The translations under genes and the position numbers were made by a program. Shown here piece by piece: positions 12,301-24,300 of a DNA stretch of 64,000 bases. This DNA comes from Manduca sexta (taxonomy: Eukaryota; Arthropoda; Insecta; Lepidoptera; Sphingidae), in assembly GCF_014839805.1 (NCBI RefSeq), contig NC_051130.1, positions 2,790,001-2,854,000 of the forward strand, read 5' to 3'. The first letter of the stretch is position 1. The number at the start of each line of letters is the position of its first letter. Under the pieces are notes generated by a model, which worked only from the letters and a program-made list of their open reading frames with translations, made no database searches and had not been told where the DNA came from.

Positions 12301-15300
12301 GCCTAATCCCTCTCAGTAGTAGAGGAGGTCCGTGCTCAGCAGTGGGCAAGTATATAATAAAGGGCTGATATTATTACATTAATATTAACTGCTGGTAGTT
12401 GGATATATTTTATATCAATCCGGATAGCGACCACTGCACACAAGATACCAAACCTGTCATAGTGGGCCAGGTAAGTGTGTCGCTTTGGGATCAACTTGCG
12501 TATATACGGTTCAAACAGCTTGCCATAGTTGTGTCGACTGGTGAGTGTTTCACCTTTCTTCAATTGACTTCGTTTATCATCAGATGCAGTTGGGTCACTT
12601 TGGCGTGACAATATAAAAAATACTTTCAATGAAGATAGATAATAATACTTTTTATTTTATCTTTCGTAAATGCTGTAATGATGCACTTAATGGCTTTTAT
12701 CTTAGCCTTTTTGCGTCACGTTACATTTTAGGTTTTAGAAGTTTATTGCAAATTAATTAAACACGTATATCCAGACGTTAATTAGTGAAATTGTTGTTTA
12801 CAATTAAAATTTCCTCAATGATTTGTTTTAATAATAATATATTGTTCCAACCGCAATTAAGGATACATATAAAGGGAACATTTACCAACTACAGCAGCTA
12901 CCTGCATTTACGTAAGGAAAGATTTCACAAATACAATTGTTCTTTTCGTGGAAAACGGACAATCTTCTTATTACTCAGACTCTACGTCGTACTAATACCT
13001 AATGTATACCAATAATTGGGAAAGATGTTTTGATATTTGTTAGAAGTAAAGGTATAAAATGTTAAATAGATTTGGATGAATTTTGCTTGACAAGTTTTGA
13101 ACATGCGATATGTATGCATCACGCGGACGCCTAGTTGGGAGTGGAACGACTGCCGAGACGAATATCCACAGGTTCAAAACCCAAGGACATATCTTCTGAC
13201 TTTTCTAAATTTACATATTATTCTTTGTCAGTTATCGCTTGCTTTAATGGTGAAGGAAAACCTACATACCTGAGAAGCTCTCTACAAGAATTTCTAGGGG
13301 ATGCGAAGTCTGCTAATCTGCTCTAGTACAGCGTGATGGAATAAGGCCTGAACTTTTTGAGTACTCACGGGAGGCCCATGCCCAGCAGTGAGCACTACGT
13401 AATACAGGGCTGGTATTATGATTATATTATAGACCATACCCTGGATTATATAGGTTACTTTAGTCCCGATAATTCCAGTGGCACGGACGGGACTTTTATT
13501 CCAAAAAAAATCTTTCACTCGAGCGGAAACGTGGCAACATATATTTCGTTTATACAATCTCCTTCACATAGAAATATTTAAAATTATCGTATTACGTTTT
13601 GTTGCTTTTATCTACATCATTATAATACTATTTAAGACGTAATTTTTTCTTCAAACAGCAATAACGTAATCTAATTAAGATTAAAAGCAATAATTCTTGG
13701 AACAGAGCATTTAGCGCACCGCTTTTAAGATAGCACTAATAGATCTTTAGTTTTTCACCGCGGGATCAGTGACCCTTTTAGAAATGTCAAAATATTTAGG
13801 TTAAGATATTTAAAACATTATACAAAATTTCTTTTAGTATTTTTACGTCCTTTGATACTTTAATTATAGCCTTTTAGATGTAGAGTTGGGCTTTAAATAC
13901 ACTACGTTAATTTTCAAAATTTAATAACAAAATACATTTACAATCGAGTTCAACAAGAGTTCATTTAATAAGTCCTATTTTTATTTTAATAGTCGCTAGA
14001 TAAGAAGACATCATTTTCTAAATATATTTTATAAAGGCCTTTTACACAATTCATTAAAATGTTGTCAAATTAGATACAATTACAATTCAAGTATTACAAA
14101 TCCTACCATATTTTAGCTACAATCAAATTAAGATTAAATTAATGAACCGCTATAAGATCGTAATTTTGCTATAATAATTTCTCACAAATCAACTGAATAA
14201 ATATTTGACGGAGTTCCATGTTCAGCAATGGTCATCTGGTGGCTGATGATGATGAAACATGTTGAATGTTAAGAAAACGTGTTTTCAGACATTATAATGC
14301 TTTTGCAAAAGCCGCCCGCGTGATTAAGTTTGTCCAATAGAATAGCGCAGTATATAGATCCGCCATTTATATATTTTCTATAACCCAACAGATCCGTTAC
14401 AAACACTTATTGGCTAGTGACATGTTGGTCTCATCGCGTTAGCCCAACCCACGGCCTCCCGTTGTCGCCTGAGCGGCAGTTATTGATATTACATACATAT
14501 AAGTATACAATGCGATTCTATCCGAATTAGAATAAAGAATTATATAATATAGTCGTTTAAATTCATCATTAGGTTAAGTTGCCCAAAGCTCAGTACAAAG
14601 GATCGGACCGCTTATAGATTCAATTTACATTAATTATGCATATAAGTCAGACTAACACGTCGTAGACAATACATTAGTAGAATATATCAATCATCGTTAT
14701 GTAATTCATATTCTGCATAGAACGAAACGACTTCAATTATTCACAAAGCATTGTTCGACAAAAAACAACATTAAAGCTTTAATAACCGACGCATAATCTT
14801 ATTTTATTCGGCGTTGAATGTATATTATGTTAATTTTATCGTTTTGTTTGCATTCAATACACAAAGTGACGGGAATATGTCACTATTGTTTGATTTGGAA
14901 ATATTTACGTAGTACCTTTGGTTATTCCGAAAATTGTAGGTAATTTTGTGCTATGTTCTTTCTACTTTAATCAACAAAAGTTAACAGAACGGAGAGAGTC
15001 ATAGTTTCTTAACGTTAAGAGCTGGCCTCTGTAAAATATTTTAGTTTGAGAGTCAAACAATCACAATAACTCCACTACAATCAAGTCAGGTTTTGCGACT
15101 TTCTGTTTAGTTGATATCAAGATCATCAGGCTACGTAATGAAATGATTGTGCGTTCCTGCCCATTTATTAAATTAATTAGGGCATAATAATATAATAATA
15201 TCAGCCCTGTATTATATACTGTCCCATTGCTGGACATGGGCATCCTATACTACTGAGAGGGATTAGGCCTTAGTCTACCAAGCTGGTCTACTACGGGTAG

Positions 15301-18300
15301 ACGTCACATACCCTTAATTTTTTTTTATAGAGGTTAATGTTTTTAGCAGCATAAAGGCATGAGAGAAGAATTGTAGCAATAGACACAGAGAACTTCTTAG
15401 ATGGATTAGATAGAAGATTAGAAGTATTAGATATTGGTCACAGAGTCGTTTTGCCTCCCGCTGCTGTGACCAAATTTCTCACGGTATTTAGTTCAGAAGT
15501 GGGCATACAAAGAAGGGAAACTTGACATTTATAAGATTGTAGACGTGATTAAAATACGCAAATCATTGTGACCAATAAGTTATCATTAAAAAGTCAATGT
15601 GAATATAAGAAGTGGATTTAGGCAAATTTTGACTTAAGAAGTCTAATCACGAAATGAATAATAAAATCAAATTGCATATCGTGATATTCCGACGTTATAT
15701 TTTGTTCCGACGTTTCGAAGACTTTGTATCCTTCATAGTTACGAGCCGTATTGAGGTATAGGTTGTCTTAAATGTCAACGTTATAATATCTACAATTATA
15801 CAAAATTTTAAACTGGAACCCAAAAGGCTGGTCGCCAGAGTTCTAAACACTGTGACCTCATTGTGCGTAGATTGGACACTAGATTTTTTTAAAAATTTGT
15901 TCCTCTATAAGAATCTTATTGTAATAGTAATCATAATATTTTAATTGCTTTACATAAGTAGAATGCGTAAAGCCAATTATTGCTATAAAATCTGTCCATT
16001 TAAATAATAAAACTAGTAATGCAATTTGTTAAGCAAGGTCAGAAGGTTGTTGATGTAACTTCAAGGGTCTTTGAGATGATGGTACAATAAAGAAACAGAA
16101 TCAACTGTTGCGGGTGACCCCACACTATGGATTTTGGATATGTATATAATCTAAAACATAAAACGGAAATAGTATTTGCAGGGCATTTCATGAGTACAAA
16201 AGATACTACGAAGAACAATAGTAGAAACTTATTTAATTTTAATCACCAGTATTGTCATATTAAAATGTTTAAAGTGATCGTTTCATTATTGAATGATAGA
16301 AAGACCGTCAGTTCAAAGTTTTAAGACTGACATTGGCTTGACAAAATTGGCTATTTCACCTAGGTTCTAATAGACCAAAAACATCTCGAAATATAGTGCC
16401 TGCCCTAATTGCTGAATAAACACAGCTGATATTAGATCTACATCACCCATCCAAATATAATTTTGAACGCAAAATTTGGTATCTTTGAACTACAGAACCA
16501 TTATGACGTAGAATTTCGTGCTTGTCTTCAATAAACTTAAACGATACAAGGAGAAATCCTTAAGCGCACAGGTTTTCTTGATGTTTATAATTTTATTTAT
16601 GTAGTTAGATGCGCAGATTGGAGATTAGCATAGAAACGCGATATTAATAAGCGGATTTTCTGATAGCAAATCATTAAATGTTATGTTAAAAGTGACTTTG
16701 TGTTTATTTTTATTTTATTGAATATTAATTGAAAACATCGATATTTACGATATTGCTCAAGTCGGATTGTTTATATATTTTACTTTTTAACCCACTAACG
16801 AGCATGTTTTAAACTTGATAGTACCTACTCGGGTTCAAATTTCGGGTCCAAATTTCGGGTCCAGTAATTTATATTGATTGGGTTTTTCTACTCTGTATCG
16901 GCCCGGAGTTTGGAATTTGTGCTCGATATGGCGATAACTTCGTTTCCTATCACGCGATGAGACGGAACACACAGGGCGAAAAATGGGTGCCCTGGTTGCA
17001 CCTCTCCATACCCCTTCGAAGTTACAGATGCGATGCGTGTAAATCAAACAAGGAATTATTTTAACAAAATAGATGTATATGAAACCCGCCGAATAGAAAA
17101 CAATTCTCTTTAATTGCTATTACTTTTTACTAGGTGTCAACCCCAGTTACTCTGCCTGTGGGAGTGTGGGCGCTCCAGGTGGTTACAAGACTGAAGAACT
17201 CCCCAGAGAGGGCGGTGTACGACTTCGACCAAGACATCTACATCCTCTTCAACCCGTGGAATCCTGGTATGGTTCGAAAATTAGATTTTAAATCAGATAG
17301 TCATTCTTCTTTCGTAAGTTTCTTTCAGGTATTAAAAAATAAAGAAGAAAGAAATAAGGTTTTTATTGTTGGAACAAACAAAAACACGGTTAAATATTTA
17401 TTTTACAAAAATATATCGTACCAACAATGGGGCTCTCATTCATCTCCATACTGCAGTACAGCATAACCAATACTGCAGCGCTTTTTGGATGAGAGACCCA
17501 GAGATTAGGTAGTTCTCTTTAAAAATATATAATAAAAATGGTAATTGTGCGATATATTTGCCAAATTCTATTCTTCAATATCTATTAACTGAAGTTTTTA
17601 AGTTGCAAAATGGCGAACGACATGATGCTAAATATAACCTACTGCACATATGCAATGATCAAATCAATCCTTATATTTTATCGCAGCGCAGCTGATTGGC
17701 AAATATTTCACACTATTATTAAATGATTTAATTTCTAACCACCTTCTCAAAAAGAAAGTTCTCAATACGTGTGTTTGTATTTTTTACATACCGTGACATT
17801 TTCTACACAATTTCAATGTGCTACTGCATAGTTTTAGGTCCTTTCGTTTTGATTTTAATCCCATGATCATCTATTGTTAATAATTATTACCACATCGTGA
17901 ATTTCAATACCGAAATGTTCATTAGTTTCCTTGTGTGTTGCCTTGTCTCTCACAAAATACTGGCTTGATAGTAGATTGTTTCTCTCTCAGATGACCAGAC
18001 CTATATGGAGGATTGCAGCCTCCTCCAAGAATACGTCCTGAACGATGTCGGCAAGGTGTGGGTGGGTCCCATTAAGACCACCCGCGGCAAGCCCTGGTCG
18101 TATGGACAATTCGATGCCGTGGTGCTGCCGGCGTGCATGTTTATGCTGGACAGAGCTGATATACCTTTCCACCAGTGAGTAATTGATTTTGTGCTTTATG
18201 TCCAGTGTTATAAGGAGACTAATTATTGCAGATACTCGTCGAGTTCATCGCTTGATGTTATAAAATGTGTGCTGATCCTTGCTTACCACAGTGGTGGGTG

Positions 18301-21300
18301 TGAGGTGATACTTTCGTAATAAAAAGCTTTCATTTAACATTTCTTGATACTAGAAGTAGATCAATATTTTTTTTTCTTAAAGGTTGTAGATCGTTAACAA
18401 TGTGATTTGCGATTTTGGTAACAAAAACTACATCAGGACGGGTTTTTGGTACTAAAACGAATATACTATAACTAGGATTCATGCCTTACCTGGAATGGAT
18501 TTACAAAGGAGCCGATCTCTGTTAGATTGTCGATTTAAACAGAAATCATATTATTTTTATGGTAAATCAAAACTGCAATGTAGTTAGACTAAAAATAAAG
18601 TCTAGAATACTGTTTATGATTACGATTCACATCACACTGTAAGAGGAAAGTGTGATCCACGAACCGTGACTGCGACATTGATGTCACGAGTCGTGTACTC
18701 GAGGACAGCGTCGAGACGCGAATACGACCATGGATGGAGATTAGAACTAATCCTAGCTTTACCTGTTTTGTAGAAATATTGATACATGAGAGTAACGTGG
18801 ATGTATAATTTTTGTTTATATCTTTTTATTTGATTGTTTTGTCTGTTTCTTTTCGTAATATTTCACTCTTCGCCACTGCTAGCTAGAATTATATTGTAGG
18901 TATATTCTCTGTAGAATAGGTAAATGATATGTAACCTTAAACTTCACATTGAGAAAAGAACATCGTAATAATTAATGATGATAATAAAAATGTCATCTAA
19001 AAACCGCATAAATTACTTTAAAAATACTGTTTACCTATTTTTTTATACAAGACACATGTAACTAAATTACATGAGTTACTAACAACACTTAAAAAATATT
19101 AAAAAGTGATTTGATATTGAATATCGTTCTGAATATTGTCTTTAAAATAAATGTTTTGCTGGTGGTAGGATATTTTATATCCGTCTGGATAGCGACCACC
19201 ACACACAAGGTGTTAAAACCTGCCATAGTGGCGGGTTCTAACAGGCCGGCATAATTGTGTCGCCTGTCGAGGTGTAGTCATCTCTCTTCGACATTCTATT
19301 CCAATAGAACCCCACTCCGCTCAATCTCACAATCAGGTGCAGTGGTGTCTCTTAAATACTTTAAAAACTGGCACCTGTATCTCATAAGCGGGATTTCGAG
19401 TAGGTATCTCCGCTTAATCTATTTCCACCAGCAACAGTGTGTAAATACTGTCAAAAAAAATCATTTTACTTATGGAGAATAAGAGACATAACAATTGATG
19501 TATTAGGGGACTTGCACAGTTTCTTTAAAGTTCGAAAAGTGGTACAACTATTTGTCAATTAATACGTTATTTACCGTTAAGAGAGCGGCCTTGGTTTTCC
19601 AAGTCATTCAATAGCTTAGTATTTTGAGTGATCTACATTTATTTTCAAATTGCATATTTTATGTCACTAGCCGTGGGGACCCGATCAAGATGACGCGCGT
19701 CATCTCCCGGATCGTGAACTCAAACGACGACGACGGCGTGTTGGTCGGCCGCTGGGACGGACAATACGAAGACGGGACAGCACCTTCGGACTGGACGGGC
19801 TCCGTGGACATCCTCAGCCAATTCCTGGAGACACAGGAGCCCGTGCCTTACGGACAATGCTGGGTGTTCGCTGGAGTTGTCACTACTGGTCAGTTGTTAT
19901 TAATGACTTTCAAATTTTAAGTTTACTGCGTGTATGTTACCATGTCTACTGGATAGTCTTATAAGAGGAGTTAAGACTTGTTTTAGGACTTGCTTGACCA
20001 TACTAAAGTAACTTGTAACTCAATGAAAGATGTGTTACTCAATTATTCTTTTGTTGAAAACTCGGTAAATACGTCATAAGGCAAGTCGACTTTTAGTCAT
20101 CCGGCATCTATAATTAACTACCAGCAACTATTAGTAACTTTGTATATTAAAGATGATAATTTATTGTTGACGTACCCTTAATTAGATTCAGTAGGATCCA
20201 ACACAACACCCACATGACTGCCTTGTCCCTTAGTCATAGTCTTATGGCATAAGAATTTGCACAACAACCGGAACCATGATCACAATGATTATAATAAGAA
20301 CGTATATTCGTCACTAGACAATTGAATATGTAATAAAACAATTGAACTCATAAACTTGGAGATTGTTAGCTAGGAATCGTGTGGATGTTGCATACGATTA
20401 ACGTAACTACAAATTTATCGGTGACCTAATAGCTAGCGTCGATTAGAATGGTATAATTATTTACGTTTAATGGCCACTTCATTCCAATTTTAATCTTCCA
20501 TCCGATGACGACAATAAACAGATCAAAATAAGTCATTTACCCATTCTCACTATCGATCGATGAAAAGCGATTGAGATAGATTAAAGATATCGGTGGTAAC
20601 TGGTAAGATATTTACTGAGAAAATGATTTGATTCAAGCCGACGTCAGACATATTTGTGGATATGGGTTTTTTATTTACAAGCGGTATATTTGTGTATGGT
20701 AATCGGTGTCCAGTTTCGCGTCTGCAGTCTTTACAAGTATTTCCCCTATTCCTATCAATCATTACTAATCTAGTTGCATAAATACGATCTTAAAATCACC
20801 ATAATGTACGATAAATATTTTAATACATATCATTTTCAAAGAATGATAATAATTTCTATTTAAATTATATTTTTATTTATAAAGAGTTTTAAAATATGCT
20901 AAAATAGAAAACTTAAAAACGTTTTAGAGCACACATAGAAAAGTAATGAATACGCAAAGTTATCTCAGGTTATCTCATAAAAATACAGTAATTTAGATGT
21001 ACGCAGTCTGAAAAACAATAACGGGCTATGTATCCATGAAGTAAAAAATTTTTTTTTTTTTTAATTACTACGAGAAGTAAACTCTGATGGTGAAAGCGAA
21101 GGCTGCCCTAACAGAACTTGAATCATATAATTAGTAATTAATAACATAAAGTCGATTATAATTTTATCATTATACTACAAGCTTGTGTGAATTTTCATTT
21201 ACCTTTTTTAACTTTTATGATTACTAAACGTACATCATGCATCTCTATTTTATCTACTCATTGTGTTATAAATAATAACACTTTGTAAATAAAATAGTTT

Positions 21301-24300
21301 AAATGTTAGATTCGTTGCGATTACGGGCATCTATAATTGTTGATGCCTTGTTCCCCCAATGACCTCCGAAGTTCTAAAGCCGTTAATGTGTTGCCTTCAG
21401 CATGGTTGCTTAATTTTCAAGGGTTGAAACCACCTAAAGCGCTCACACAAACATCCAATGTTTTTTATAAGCCGACCCTTGCCAGGCTAACAAAAGTAAT
21501 GTCAGGGTAAAAAAAAAACAATCGTTTACTTTCTTCACGTTTAGTCTGTTATTTAGAGTAGTGATATACAAATAGTTATTGTTACAAATGTTGTGGGTGG
21601 ATATTAAATCTCTCTTTGTATAATAGTTTGCAGAGCCCTGGGTATACCATCTCGCGTGGTTTCCAACTTGGTGTCAGCTCACGATGCCAACAGCACGCTG
21701 ACAGTTGACAAGTATTACACAGAAACCATGGAGGAATTGGACTATGACCCCAACAACCCAGAGAAGGCGCCTGACTCCATCTGGAACTACCATGTCTGGA
21801 ATGACGTGTGGATGTCACGTCCCGACTTGCCTGCAGGTATGGGATATAATATTTTTTTCATACGACCAGGTAAAAGTGTCTCTGCTACACTTAAGGTGTG
21901 TTTTAAATTGAGTAGATTCGATTGACGAGAGAAGAATATCCACGCCAGTCGGAACAATTATGCCGGCCTGCTTTAAACCGAATAATATAGTTCATGTTTC
22001 ATCCGTACAAACTCCACTTCTAGTTACAAAAATAAAACCTATTGTATAAGATTAATAGAACTTCGATGGATAAAGTTATAAATACGAAATTACAAAATTA
22101 AGCTTACTTTATTTTACGCTTTACTCATCTTTAACATCCTTTCCCCCAGGCTACGGCGGCTGGCAAGCAATCGACGCGACTCCTCAGGAGACCTCCCAGG
22201 GCATGTACCAGTGCGGACCAGCTCCTGTGGAAGCCATCAAGCAAGGTGTGATCGGACTCAGCTACGACGTGGAATTCATGTTGGCGTCAGTTAACGCTGA
22301 CCTGATGCGGTGGAGAAAGGATCCTGAGGCAGAGCTGGGATACGCCATGGTTGACACGAATAATTACCAGTGAGTGGTTCAATAATAATATCAGAATGTA
22401 TTTAGATCTAGTTCAAAATCGAGAATTGAAATTACATTAAGTTATTGTTGACTTAAAAAAAACTCAAACCTGTAAAAGAGATGTACATAAACTCTATTCT
22501 TTTAGCTAAAAGAAAGCAATTAAAAGAAGTTGAAAGTGCATGATACTACCTTTGTTTTAAGAATTTGACGTTGTGATAAATCATTGAAAAATAATTTAAA
22601 ATTTCTATAGAAAATTAAAAATAACATATACATAAAATCATTCTTATAGCATTGGCCGTAAGGTCCTTACTAAGAAGCCATTCGTCTTCGACCCTATCGG
22701 CGACGAGGATCGTGAGGACATCACAGCCCTTTACAAATACAAAGAGGGCACCACGTCAGAGAGACTGGCGCTGATGAACGGAGTGCGCTTCTCTGAGAGG
22801 GCTCGCAGGTTTGTGAGATGCATATTTAAAAGATTTTTACAAGAAGGCTTACTAGTCGATTGATGGTTAATGATTATCGACTATAAAATATTCAGAAAGT
22901 GGCTTATTTACTCAGTCCTTTGAGGTAATGAGTGATTGCTTCTTGACACTCTGACATTTTCGAACCACCAAGCCTTGCTGTATGGATGTTTTACCACATT
23001 GAACATCGTACCGAAACTAAGTATAACGACTGACCAAGCCAAGATCTTGTTGATTCGATATAGCTTCAGCATTTAGATAATGACATCAGTTTGTAGCTCA
23101 CGTGGAGTTATACTCACTCCCTATCACTTCATGGCACGGATATACCTGATCTCTCCGAAATATGGTTACAAAAAACTCTACCCGTCGTCGATAAAGTCAA
23201 ACAAGTCTTTGTTATTAATAACTTAAAATATTCATTGCTGCATAAACAGAACATAAATAATTAATATTCAACCAATGCGCAGGTATTACGCCGTAATCAG
23301 CACGTTGAAGAGTGACGTCAAGTTCACTCTGAGGGACATTGACACTGTCAACATCGGCAAGGACTTCAGGGTCACTGTTGACATCGAGAATACTTCTAAT
23401 GAGGTGAGAATCATTACGTACTCAAGTAATCAAATCTAACAGCTCATGTGATAGGACCCTGTCCTTTAATTTTTATCTGTGGTGCTTTACAACTGCCTTA
23501 TCTAGTTTTTAAACGTCCCTATATTTGAGGTTAAAGAGCTTAACATTCTTATTTCATTATTTGGGCTCTCGCTTTGCTATGGACGAAGTGGACAATTAAT
23601 ATTTCCAACTCCTCCCTATCTTTCTATTTATTTAAGTCCGTTGTGAGATAATGACAAATTAATTTTCTCTGAGGCTCGCCGAGCTTTACCACTCGGGTCA
23701 TAGAATGTGTGCCACTGCTGATCCTGGCTTACAGGAGTTGCAGTGGTGGGTGTGAGGGGAAAGTCTCTTCCTAGTAGTACTTCCTAGTTTCATAAATTGC
23801 CGTTTACAATACTATAGCAATCGCTTCTTTCAATCCGTCGCGAAAATGGACGTTTTCTTTTTTTATTAGTTTATTCTCGGGATTATTTACAGAAAACGAC
23901 CGATAGAGTTTTATGTATCTTTTCTCGGTTTAAAAAGTTTAATGTGTAGTTATATGGGATTAAAGTAGTCTATAAGCCCAGAGCGTGGTATATCGATGTG
24001 GTAAATCTGATCATAATCTATTCTGACGTATCTGCGTTTACTTCTAGTATATATCAAAAATTCTTCACAATTTGTATCGCATTTGTAACATTAATAAGAT
24101 TTTTATACTATGAAAATGCGTTCCAGTTACTATCACATACGTGGCCAGTTTCTCGTAATTATAATTCGGTAAATAAGGTTATCAGTATGATTGATGGACG
24201 GAACTTCTAATACCGCAGGACAAAAAGTTCCAAAATATTTTTAATATTTTTTTTATATTTGCGCAATATTTACAACTTTACCTTATTGTTCCAGGGCCGT

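Noticed and set aside
18235..18320. Short repeat shared with 23690-23790
   Set aside because: Similar words (GTGCTGATCCTTGC, GTGGTGGGTGTGAGG) recur in both TG-1 introns, but the match is too short and broken to define an element.
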